Below, piece after piece: positions 23,881 through 34,319 of a stretch of 64,000 nucleotides of DNA. A program made the translations under genes and the position numbers. The notes under the pieces were generated by a model. The model was not told the origin of the DNA and did not search any database. It was given only the letters and a program-made list of their open reading frames with translations. This stretch comes from Takakia lepidozioides (lineage: Eukaryota > Streptophyta > Takakiopsida > Takakiales > Takakiaceae), in contig CM060733.1 of the NCBI GenBank assembly GCA_030704615.1, positions 61,750,001 through 61,814,000 of the forward strand, read 5' to 3'. The number at the start of each line of letters is the position of its first letter. The first letter of the stretch is position 1.

Positions 23881-24576
23881 ATATGCTTTCACCGGGGGAG
23901 GATTTGACCAACTCTCAACCCAAAGAACATCCTTTGTGTGCTTATGTCGGAAGTATGGTGATCTTGAATTTCTATGTGAAAAGCATGAGTGGACAAGTGA
24001 GCCTACATATCTCTTCAACTATAGCTGGTCTGGACCAGACTACAACCGTTAAAGCTCCCAAGTCCTCTGAAATGCAGAGAAGAACCTACTTTCATGTCCG
24101 GTAACAAATTTTGCTGTTTTACTGCAAACACAAGCAGAAATTTCAGTGATTTAAGCAATTTATGGTCAAAAACCCACTGGCAAGATTAAGCAAGACTTGT
24201 TAAATGCATCCCAGCTCAGTTCCGATGTTGAGGGCGTGTTCATGTTTTATAATGATCTGCTCAAAACCTCTAAGTCCGCCATCCCACACTATTCACCTTC
24301 CTTGCGTTCAGCTCTACCGTTAACACAATTCCAGGCCTGTGGGGAACTTCTGCATGTATCAGGGAGGCTTTGTCTACTTACTGTTTAGGTGTGCTAGAGA
24401 GACATGTTATGTCCTCAACTGCTCGATGCCGCCAGGAAGCACAGTGCCTACTCCTCCTTCGTCACAGATAGCTGCCATTTCAGCTTCTGCTCACGCTGAT
24501 TCCTGCTTTCATTGCTACATTCTTAGCCCATTACTTGGGAAGATAATAGAAATAATGTAAGAACATTTTTTATTTT

Positions 24577-24795
24577 ATTTTTTAAGGAAAACACCTGGGA
24601 GCGACAGCTCACAAATCAGGCCCCTTGATAGAGAGAGGAGAAAATAACCTCTCAGTAACCTCGCCATAAGGCTTTCCGATGCGACACTGCGCAGGGAAGG
24701 GGGAGAAGAGCGTACCACACCCGTCAAGTAGCAGGATTTGACCCCAAGGTCATCCGGATGGCACTCAGTGCACTTTACCAACTGAGCTACTGACT
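24577..24795 (-). mobile_element. tRNA-derived SINE, copy 2
   Basis: On the minus strand it starts AGTCAGTAGCTCAGTTGG (A box) and has GGGGTCAAATCCTGC (B box, about 24731-24745). It then shares the body of copy 1 (AATAACCTCTCAGTAACCTC on the plus strand near 24641-24662) and ends in A/T-rich sequence (TTATTTTATTTTTTAAGG on the plus strand). The divergence between the copies implies separate insertions. Confidence 0.8.
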
Positions 24796-25710
24796 GTTGG
24801 TGATCATTATTCCTCAGTTATTGCCTTCCCATTACTTGGACCTTTCTATGTATCTTCTTATTTTATTTCCTTTTTTTCTTTTGATCTTTGAAAAGACCAA
24901 TTTTTACTGAGAGAGGGGGAAAAATTGAACCCCACGGAGTGCCATAATGCAGAACCTTTCTTTTCTTTTTCTTTGGCTTGGAGCCTTGGGGGCTGCTTCC
25001 CTCACGAAAGGTTATAGCAGAACTTTTTATTTTTATTTTTATTTTTATTTTTGGCAGAATGAGTGTGAGCACACTGCAACGATCAGCACAAAATACACTA
25101 GGTGTGACACTCATGCTGCCCAACTAAAATTTATAAAACTCCAGGGCCTTCACAAAGGAAAAGAAAATCATGGCCCTTGGGAGTTTATTTTTCCCCATTA
25201 ATCAACAAAATTATGGGGCTTCAAAGAAAAACAAAAATAACAAAAAAACTGAGTAATAAGTTAGTTGGTCGCCGGTACGGTTACGTTTGGTGTGGGCCGT
25301 AGAGAGGTAAAGTAAAAGTTGGATTAACGTCCGGGGATTCAAGAGAGATAAAAGATAAAGTTTCTGTAAGGTCCAGTGAATTTACAGAGCCTACTGCTCT
25401 GTAAATTCTGCTCTGTAAAGAGAGAGAGGGAGTGGGAGCGATGGCAGAAGAAAAGGTGTGCCATCCTGCAAAGTCGGTGGAGCTCTAGTGCTGGTTGCTG
25501 CAGAGCTTCTGGCGCGGTAGATTATAAAGGAGAGCCTTGGATTGCATGCTCACCTTCAGATGCATGGTGTTTGTAGCAGGCGTTAGTATAGCACATGGGT
25601 GTTTGGTGTGTTAGACGTGGGAGAGTTGAATCAGGAGGGAGTGGTTGTAGCATCTCTCTCTGAGGGGGGTGTGTGTTGAGAGAAGTAAGAATTGGAGGAT
25701 ACTGGAAAAG
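24796..25710. other. upstream region of the MFS gene
   Basis: It contains pyrimidine- and A/T-rich low-complexity DNA, including (TTTTTA)n-like repeats near 25025-25052, and a GA-rich tract near 25421-25440. The promoter and 5' UTR of the transporter gene at 25711 should lie here. I find no clear TATA box and no gene. Confidence 0.4.
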
Positions 25711-28494
25711 ATGTTGGGCTTACGCGAGCAGCCAACAACGGGGTCATACTCACGCATCAGCAAAAAATGGGTGGGATTTGTAACAGCAATATGGGTGCAA
25801 GCGATCGCAGGAAACAACTACACCTTTGCAAATTACTCACCGGCATTGAAGGCAGTAATGCATTACAATCAGCTGCAGCTCAACAATTTAGGGGTCGCTA
25901 AAGATGTTGGGAAAAGCATTGGTCTCCTGGCGGGGCTTTTGGCGGACTATCTTCCTACATGGAGCATTCTGATGATCGGAGGTTTGGAAGGCATGCTGGG
26001 CTACGGAATTCAGTACTTGGTCGTTAGCCAACGCATCGGCCCGTTGCCATACTGGCAGGTGGGTGTATGTGTGACAGATAGCTGAGGAGAAGAACATTTC
26101 CATGCAACGTAGGATATGTTTGAAATGTCGCAATTAGAGCTTTTGGCCGCGGTCTACTAGTTTTTCTATTGACTCACAATGGTACGTACTTGTGATCGAC
26201 ACGGCCATATGTCACTGCGGCATTGCCATCGTTAGTCACATTTGGATTCGTGCATGACGTGCACACGGTGAAATAAGTTTGAAACTCACTAGGGAGACTA
26301 TCAGGGAGCCAGATCTTGTAGCACGCACAGTGGTGGAGCCCTTCCGTCCCGGGTCGCAATTTCTCTTCGGCCTCTCCATGCTTCCCTAGCAGACCTGCAA
26401 TCCGGATAGACATACAATAGAATTGACTCGTGGCTTAAGTAGCTTGAATGCATGCGAGTCGTTCATGCTAATACTATTGGCACTCCTTCGAACAGAACCA
26501 GGCAGCCGTAGTAAACCATGCCTCTTATGAGCTCAGGGACAGAAAGAAAGAAAGAAAGAGAAGAGAGCGATTGAATTTTGTAGCAAAGGGGTTCTTAAAT
26601 CTCTCTCTATGATGGGTGCAGATGTGTGTGGCATTGTGCTTGGGGGGAAACAGCACCACATGGATGAACACCGCAGTGCTGGTGACATGCATGCGAAACT
26701 TCCCCCGTAGCCGAGGCACTGTGACGGGTATGCTCAAGGGCTATATTGGCTTGAGCACCGCTATATTCACACAGCTCTGCACCGCTCTCTTCACAAGTGA
26801 GGCATCGTCCTTTCTTCTCCTCCTTACATTTCTGCCCGCGGTGGTTTGTCTTGTGTCGATGTGTTTTCTTGAGGAAGTGGCCCCCTCAGCTAGCGACGGA
26901 GAAGATGCGGAAGAACAGTCGAATTTCTCGTTGCTCAACGCTATTTCAATGGCTCTGGCACTTTATCTCTTAGCTTTCACAGTGATTGAGGATATCCTTC
27001 CTTTGACTCCACGTCTGTACAAGGCATACGCACAGGTGCTGCTGCTGTTTCTTGCTTCCCCTCTCGTGGTCCCCTTCAGACTTTTCGTTCAGCAATTTAT
27101 CAGACAGAGTGGTATGAAGCTGTCAGGGAGGCTTAACATCGATGATATCAGAGAACCCCTGCTGGGGCCCAGGGTACCAGAGACAGAGCAATTAGAGTCA
27201 TTTAATGGGCCTGCATTGGAAGGGGTTCGAAGTGGAGATGAGACTCAAAGCACAACCATCCTCACAAGCGTCTCAGATGAAAATGAGCATTTTGACAACC
27301 AGAGCATGAAAGAAGGGGTACTATCACAGGACACTCCTCAGAAGTTCGGTGGGAAAAAAGACGCATCTGGTAGTAGCCAGTCACTTGACTTAGAAGATGT
27401 ACAAAATGAAAGAGCACTGGTCAGAGTGGATGATGAGGAGAAGAACGGAAGGCCCAAGCTAGGCGAAGACTTCTCTCTTGCGGAAGCAGTCTTGACCATA
27501 GATTTCTGGTTGCTGTTCTTCACTTTTATGTGTGGAATAGGGACGGGCATCACGGCTATTAACAACTTGGGGCAGATAGGAGAGGCCCAGGGCTACACAG
27601 ATGTGTCCATTTTTATCTCGCTAGTCAGCATCTGGGGTTTTTTCGGTCGTGTTGGAGCCGGTGCTCTCTCAGAGTTCTATGTTAGGTTCGTAATCTGCCT
27701 GCTTTGTACTGGATTGTTGTCCTATCACTTTTTTGATAAATTTGGAATTGTGCCTGCAGCTCTTCCCTTCCCACCTCCACACCTGCAACAGAGAAGTGTA
27801 AATCTTAAATGTTGTCTGTCTAGTTTGGATGTGGCAAGTAAGCTTGCTTAGTAAGGTTCTCGAGCATGTGGATCCATTGATTAACACGCAATCTGGGATC
27901 TCTGCTAAATTGTGCAGGAGGGCTGCCATTCCGAGGCCAGTGTGGATGGCACTATCACAAGTAGTGATGTTGGTAGGCTATGTGAGCTTGGCAACAGCAG
28001 CTCCAGGGTCCTTGTATTTTGGCTCCATTTTGGTGGGCATATGCTATGGTGTACACATAAGCATTACGGTTCCAACAGCGTCTGAACTGTTTGGTCTCAA
28101 GCACTTTGGTATAATTTACAATTTTCTCATATTGAACATCCCGATTGGATCTCTCCTCTTCTCGGGGGTGATAGCAGGGTACTTGTATGACAGAGAAGCT
28201 GACAGAGTCAGGCCTGGTGGTATCTTAACAGTGGGTTCCGAGCATTTGAAGCTGGTCCAAGTCATGGATTCCAGTGAGTTTTCATCCTTGAACATTGTTG
28301 CAGATGATGATCCCGTGCAAAAATGTTTTGGGGCTCATTGTTTCCGAGTTGTGTTCCTCATCATGGCGGGCATGTGTACAATTGGTTTTGTGCTGAATGT
28401 CATTTTGATACTTCGTATTCGGCCCTTGTATCGGTCACTTTATGGACCAGCAGGCTCAATAGACAGCAAGAAGCTTAAAAACAACACAGATTGA
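25711..28494 (+). CDS. Nodulin-like / NFD4-type MFS transporter, 3 exons
   Basis: This is a membrane transporter of the plant Nodulin-like major facilitator family that includes NUCLEAR FUSION DEFECTIVE 4; substrates of this group are mostly unknown. Exons 25711-26058, 26622-27685 and 27918-28494 join in phase at GT-AG borders and give 662 residues. Exon 1 carries the family signature WVGFVTAIWVQAIAGNNYTF and later SIGLLAGLLADYLPTW. Exon 2 continues with CLGGNSTTWMNTAVLVTC, GMLKGYIGLS, a long acidic cytoplasmic loop of about 150 residues, and then FMCGIGTGITAINNLGQIGE. Exon 3 holds the last membrane segments (YFGSILVGICYGVHISITVP, NIPIGSLLFSGVIAGYLYD). About 12 membrane spans are expected. 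The start ATG at 25711 precedes the conserved block by about 20 residues. The region after exon 1 contains only intron sequence. Confidence in the family is high; the substrate is not inferable. Confidence 0.88.
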
Positions 28495-28519
28495 TTCCTT
28501 AGTGACCTGGAGGAGAGAG

Positions 28520-28561
28520 AATGTACTCATAAGACGTTGTTTGCCGTGGCCTTGTGGCCAT
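28520..28561 (-). mobile_element. 42-bp LINE micro-insertion with 17-bp TSD
   Basis: The 42-bp insert is the extreme 3' end of the window's main LINE family (TGTACTCATAAGACGTTG onward). It is flanked by exact 17-bp copies of TGACCTGGAGGAGAGAG at 28503-28519 and 28562-28578. It lies 25 bp after the MFS stop codon, probably in its 3' UTR. Confidence 0.9.
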
Positions 28562-30020
28562 TGACCTGGAGGAGAGAGGGAAAGAGAGGTTGTTACTATG
28601 CTAGCTTCCAACTTACAAGCTAGTCTCTTGAAGCACCAGTCGCAGGTGTAGGTAGATTACACAGTGTGTACCATAGTATTACACATTATCATGATTACAC
28701 CACAGCATATTGTTTTTCAAGCTTTTGACAGTGGTGAATACAACATGACACTGGTCCTTGAAGTTTGCAAAACACGAAATCATGTGGTTTGGGATGCAAT
28801 TCGAGGAAATGGTTTTCTGTTATTCTAGCATTGCAAACAGCTAGTAGGGTCTGGATGGAATTGATAACAGGATGAGTGGGATGGTGTTTGTCAGTATTCT
28901 GCCGCAGCACTGGCAGGCACTGGATTAGCAATGAAACTTACAGTAATTTTGGGTGCCCACCAACCCAAAGTGCAGTGTTGCAGAAGGGTGCTTCCATGTT
29001 TGAGAACGCAAGTCTTTACTACATCACTTCTCAAGTGTTTTCTCGTGTGCAGTCCAACTCATGCACTCTCCATATCCGGAAGTGAGTGAAGGAGAAATGA
29101 GGATCTTCATTGTGTAGGTATCTTGAAGCGCATTCATGGAGTTTGATCTGCAGATGAGAGAGGCCTTTTCAAACTCAACGTCTGGGTCTCGGCGCAGCTT
29201 CATTCACACTTGCAAGTACATAACTAAAGATTTCTTATGTGTCATCAGTGTCTGCAGGTGTAAAAAGATTTGTTGAAACCCTGGTAAATCTTTAAAACCA
29301 GATTGCTCATGTCCAGCCCAACCAAGGACACTACATATTGGCAACTCCATCCATCAAACCTCAGAAAAGCACGAGAATGCACCATTGTCTTAGGCAGGCC
29401 GTTCCAGGGTGAAACCTGGCGAACCTGTCTTGTTCACCAACGGAACGGACCAAATGTTGAAGGAAAAGTACAGGCAGGTCGTCAAGATGTCTGCTCTCCG
29501 TGCTCTGTTGCGAGACAACGGTGCGAGTGCGCAGCACAAGAAATCACCACCTGCACTATTGGGGGGCAGGGAGAATCATCAAAATGTGGGTAGCTCAAGC
29601 GAAGCATGGTGTCAAGAATAACAGCGGTGAGTTGAAAGTCAAGAGTTACAAGCTCAAGCACCTCAGAATGGCTAGTGAACGCACTTCCTCAAGAAAACAA
29701 TTTATTACTTCCGCGGGAGGCCATGAGTTCATGGGCGTGGTAGTGCCCCGGAAGCAGGGAGATCCCACAGTTCGAGGTCTTGTAAACTGGGTATGTCTGT
29801 TTTAATGTGTACAATGAAAGAAACAGTCGTCAAAGGTAGGGTTCTTTTCAGCATTTGTGGGCTCTGAGTTGGCGTCAGCTTTTTCTACCCGGGCTTTGTG
29901 TTGCATGTTGAAACCAAAAATGTCGCTGACGCCAAATTTGTAGAGGCCCCGTGAGGTTGTTGGGGATGGGTTTTGTCTAGCTGCCTCACTATGCTACAGT
30001 GGACTGATGGCTCCTGGCAT

Positions 30021-30385
30021 GTGTAGTCGAATCTTGGATCACGCTGATGGTGGTGATTTTTGAGAGTGTCATTACTGAACAGATCAAGAAGATGAACAGG
30101 GTGCATAAAGGAGAAGAATGATCATTGTTACCTCACAAACGCAACTCCGTCAAAGCTCAATGAACATGATGGCAGTGCGCAGGAGGGCATCCAGGCAGGC
30201 TTGTGTAGTCGAATCTTGTATGACGCTAATGATTTTTGATAGTGTCATTACCGAACAGATCAAGAAGGTGAAGACGGTGCATAAAGGAGAAGAGTGATCA
30301 TTGATACCTCTCAAAAGCAACTCCGTCAAAGCTCAATGGACATGATCGCATGATCGCACTGCGGAGGGCATCCATATTCTTGGCT
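30021..30385. repeat. 182-bp imperfect tandem duplication
   Basis: GTGTAGTCGAATCTTG begins at 30021 and again at 30203. Both units contain GTGTCATTAC(T/C)GAACAGATC, GGTGCATAAAGGAGAAG and CAACTCCGTCAAAGCTCAAT. There are small indels between units. Confidence 0.85.
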
Positions 30386-30867
30386 AGCTGGAGAACCTGT
30401 CGTAGGAGCGTCTCTTGATAGGGTTTTTTATCCTCATGTGAGCCTAGTAGACATTATTATCATCATTGCCATCATGGCCACTCAGTTCCTATAGAAGGAT
30501 AAAAGTGTGCTCACCTTAGGAGAAGTTCTTCAACTGGCCAAGAGTGTGAATGCCCTTTGATGGATTCAATGCAAAGAAGGATACGATGGCTGCAACGCAA
30601 GTAAAAATTAAGGAGAATGGGAACTTGAGATGAAGTCCACGAGATGAACTGTAAATTCTCAACCTCATAGTAGGACAATGATATTTACAGACATATCCTG
30701 GCATAGCTTTATAAAAAGACCCAATGATGTTTGGCGTAAACTTTCCACTCAAGGTGTGTGCTATCACCCCTGTGTGTTTAGTTGTGACAGTCGAGCTGGG
30801 ACTGAAGGGAAAAGACTATCCTTCATGTCTCCTAATCCAGCTCCTACGCTATTCACAAAGAGCTGTC

Positions 30868-31053
30868 TAATTTATAGTATTGTTTTTGAAGTGTTTTCAC
30901 ATCCTTAGGTTGATCCCAATATTGTACTCTTACAGGTAAATGACTGAACAGCTTGAGAGTTAATTTATAGTACTGTTTTCAAAGTGTTTTCACATCCTTA
31001 AGTTGATCCCAATATTGTACTCTTACAGGTAAATGACTGAACAGCTTGGGAGT
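30868..31053. repeat. 93-bp tandem duplication
   Basis: TAATTTATAGTA begins at 30868 and at 30961. The units are nearly identical and share CTTACAGGTAAATGACTGAA and AGTGTTTTCACATCCTTA. Confidence 0.9.
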
Positions 31054-31249
31054 ATGAAGGAGGACCAGCATGCATCCATGCTGAAGTGAGAGCACTATAG
31101 CGTTGTCCAGATATACGAAAGTGTTTTCAAAAATAGACGTGGGCATATTCTGACGAGATGACAGGTTGGATGGCACTCCACAAAGGACAGGACTATACCT
31201 ATTGAATGTCAGGGTGGCTATTCAAATTTTGTGGTGGACTTTTGGAACA

Positions 31250-31294
31250 TGAATGTACTCATGAGACATTTGCCGGAGCCACAAGGCCATAGAT
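31250..31294 (-). mobile_element. 45-bp LINE micro-insertion with imperfect TSD
   Basis: The insert contains GTACTCATGAGAC and GGCCATAGAT from the LINE 3' end. Flanks are ACTTTTGGAACA (31238-31249) and ACTTCTGGAACA (31295-31306), one mismatch in 12. The segment GCCTTGTGGC of the family is here GCCACAAGGC, its reverse complement, as if a small hairpin loop had flipped. Confidence 0.7.
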
Positions 31295-32088
31295 ACTTCT
31301 GGAACAGAGACATGTTGCTGCCCAAAGGAACTGTCAAGCACACAAGACAAGGAGCATGACAGAGCATTTTTACACACTGTTCTCCAGTGGCGTGAGGGTA
31401 TGAAGTTTGGACTTCCACTGAGCATTGATGTATTGAGATGTTGTTAGAAAGATGTTATTTTACCTATCTCGGGTTGGCTTGTAAGTTCAGATTGTTAATA
31501 GGAGAAAAGTATAGCTCACTGCAAAGAGATTATGAAACCATTGCTCATATCTTGAGGCCATTCCTGCCCCAGCTTCTCTGGTTTTGCCCTCGTTCTGTTC
31601 CATAGTTCGGCCCCATATTGTTTGACACTGTTAGTGTGCATATGTAGTGTGGGGAACTGTCAAAGAGAGTACTATGTATGGGGCATCCCACCACACTTGT
31701 GACCATTAACTGCACCACAGCTCAGGCTCAAACCTGCTACTCAGCTGTAAGCTCAAACCCACAATGCACATCTGCTTACAGCTGAGTAGCACAATTTTGT
31801 AGGATGAGGATCCACAAGCTATATCATGTTGAGGAGACCACCTATCCTTGTCAAAAAGACCTTGTTATAACTTCCCAAGTAAAACCTACACTAAATACAC
31901 CTTCCTCAAAGGTTTTTCTCCCTCGTTTCTAATTTGATTAATCAGGCATTGCTCCCGTTCCATTAAAACATTAATGTTTTTTTTGTAAAATTAAGTTTTA
32001 CATATTTTACAGTTTATCAGATAGTACTGAAGTTTTTAATTATTTTTAAGGAAGGGAGGGGAGGACGATGGCGATGGGACTATTTGTT

Positions 32089-32218
32089 GGGACTGTCACT
32101 GTTTCGCTTCCCGCTACATCCATGACTTTCCACCATCCCTTCACTTCCGGAGTGGGACTGTCACTGTTTCGCTTCCCGCTACATCCATGACTTTCCACCA
32201 TCCCTTCACTTCCGGAGT
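32089..32218. repeat. perfect 65-bp tandem duplication
   Basis: Two copies starting GGGACTGTCACTGTTTCGC (32089-32153 and 32154-32218) show no difference. This suggests a recent slippage or unequal-exchange event. Confidence 0.95.
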
Positions 32219-32261
32219 GTTAATCGTAGTTTCTCTAGCTTCTCTTTTTTATATTCAGTAG

Positions 32262-33468
32262 AGTATATAGGGCCCACCCCCGAAAGGGGGCAGTAGCCGC
32301 AAGGTGAAGTGGGCTCTTAGTTACGCCGGCTTTCGGCTGGAGTCTTCTCTCTCTCTTCTCAGTAGGGTGTTACTTCAGTGTCGGGTGTTGTTCGTTGCGT
32401 CTTCTCTGTTGCATTATGGCCCTTGGAAGCAGCAAGCCTCGGCTCAAGGAGCTAGTCGAGACTCGGATTCCAAGGAGCATGCTGCTACCAATGCAAAGGA
32501 GGATCAACCAGCTTTTGGAACCGGTTTCTTTTTTGCGCATCAGGCCCGTTCAAGGGATGGGCTTGGCCAATGGGTCAGTAAGGCCCCCCTCCCCCCCCCT
32601 TCACCATCAATCCCCTCTCTCCCCCCCCAACCACATCCCAAAAGTCCAAGATTGAACTCGGTTTCATTGCATGTTCCCAACTCGCCACCATCAACGGTGG
32701 AGTGGGTGGAAGAGACAATCCTAAACCAGGAGGAACTTGACATGGACTACCCAATGATTTCTATGAATGTTTCTGAGCTTCAGAATAGAGTGGCAACTAT
32801 GGAGGAATTCGGAATTTTTATTCACTTCCCTGGAAAGAAGGTGGACAGAGCATTCGTTCGAGACTGGGCCATCAGGAATCTGGGGGGCCAAGGCGAACTC
32901 AGACAGCAATTCTGTCATGCGAAAGGGCGTGGTTTCTACTCTATTGTTTTTGAAACACAGGAAGCAGTTACTCAGGCCCTACTGTTTAACCCTGACACTA
33001 AGGGGTTCAATGTCAACATCTTTCCGTGGTCCTCTAAAATGGGAAATAGAAATGGGAAACTATGGGGGCCTCATATCATCTGTGTACCTTTCATTCGAGA
33101 CCAATATCTGGTCAACTTACCCGATATAGCCAACCAATTTTGGATCATATCTGGGTTGCCTCGCTGTTTTTGACCCACAGATGTGTACTCAGAATCTGAG
33201 ACAAGACCCAGCGTGGAGTTCTGTCACCATTGCATCACGACTCCACGAAACGGGTTGTGCGAAAATAGTCCTTATGATGCTAGATGAGGACACATTGCCC
33301 CGCTTTGTCAAATTGCCAATAGATGAAGAAAGAAACTGCATCACTATCCAGTTAATCGAAGACACTACTTACACAACATGTTTCAACTGTGGCCAGCTTT
33401 GTCGCGCACCTCACTTCGGTAAAGCTCCCCTTCAAATCATAGATACTCGCTTTGATGCGCGCGCCTAA
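32262..33468 (+). mobile_element. LINE 5' UTR plus gag-like ORF1, degenerate
   Basis: A double-hairpin leader (32268-32340, CCCCCGAAAGGGGG then GGCTTTCGGCT) precedes an ORF1 of 289 codons (32304-33173) and, after a stop, 95 more codons (33181-33468). The protein has a Pro-rich stretch followed by a region resembling the RRM-like/DUF4283 domain of plant LINE ORF1 (FGIFIHFPGKKVDRAFVRDW, then GFYSIVFETQEAVTQAL). It ends with an abnormal zinc knuckle (CFNCGQLCRAPHFG; a normal one is CxxCx4Hx4C). No RT follows. Because it shares the leader module with the 3' end of the RNase H LINE at 22.6-23.9 kb, the two are probably opposite ends of one family. Confidence 0.65.
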
Positions 33469-33469
33469 C

Positions 33470-34300
33470 TCCCAATCTGGCCGCCGGGCCAACTCGGAGC
33501 TTCGGCTGCTCACCGGGACATAACGGTCCCCCTTTGCTCCTCCACAAGCCCCTCGCTCACTTTGGGCCTAGTGGAAATTCCCTTTGGTTGTTGGCAGTCC
33601 GGAATAGCTCCCCACACCTTGGTCGCTTTCCGGCTCGCACGCTTACTCACTAATTTTTGGTCACCAACGGGCTTGCACCGTTCTCGGGGTGATTACTCCC
33701 TATATATACTTCTGTGACTGTCCGCGGGGGTCTCACAAACAACACCGTCTTTTTATGGCGAACCACCACGAAGACCCTTGACTCCCGGTGATGAGTCGCG
33801 GTGAGTCTTGGCCCACCCACCACGGCCCCAATGGATCGTGATGAGTCCCAAGACTCCCCATGACTCCCATCACAAGGTCTCCGTCCCATGGTGAGTCCTA
33901 TGCCACCCCCACTAAGACCCACTAAGCTACCACCACACCTTGTGGAACCACCCCCACCCGCAACCCTGTGTGTGGGGCTCCACCTAGTGAGTGCCTCTGC
34001 CTCCTTGAGTGCCTTGGGCACTCAAGGTTGCTTCAGCCCCCATACCTATTGTTGCCACTGCCCCCAGCACAGGGGCAGCCCCTCTTGTGTCGCGACCCCC
34101 TGTCCTCAAGGCAAAGGGCCACGACACACACCCCTACCAACAGGGAGTCGATGTCCTCATCGACTTGTCCATTTTGTACTAGAAACTAACATCCAAGTTG
34201 TGGCGTCCCACATCAAGGAGTTTGTTTCCGTACCATGGCGTCCCATGACAAAAAACCAAACCCTCACTTGACTCTACTCTCCACTAGCTAGTTCGGCCGA
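33470..34300 (-). other. possible 3' LTR region of the gypsy fragment
   Basis: This GC-rich 0.8 kb lies just downstream (minus sense) of the gypsy integrase. It has a TATA-like TATATATAG on the minus strand near 33700 and many short internal repeats (GATGAGTC, CCCACTAAG). No second LTR exists in the window to align it with, so its limits are unknown. It carries no gene. Confidence 0.3.
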
Positions 34301-34319
34301 CTTCCTCCAAGTCCCGGCC

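Larger units (their letters stand above)
28579..32088. other. intergenic region with local duplications, no gene
   Basis: I recognise no coding sequence. It contains two tandem duplications (30021-30385 and 30868-31053) and a 45-bp LINE relic (31250-31294), listed separately. An open frame at 29303-29593 overlaps others in all phases and resembles no family. Confidence 0.4.

Noticed and set aside
30021-31053. CRISPR-like spaced repeats
   Set aside because: These are simple tandem duplications of 182 and 93 bp without short repeats and unique spacers, in a eukaryotic genome.
32262-32340. HDV-like self-cleaving ribozyme at the LINE 5' end
   Set aside because: A P1-like stem and two hairpins can be drawn, but I could not find the second strand needed for P2 and the double pseudoknot. 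Kept only as a structured module.
33888-34271. 127-codon Pro/His-rich plus frame
   Set aside because: It lies in the putative LTR region, is compositionally biased and shows no domain.
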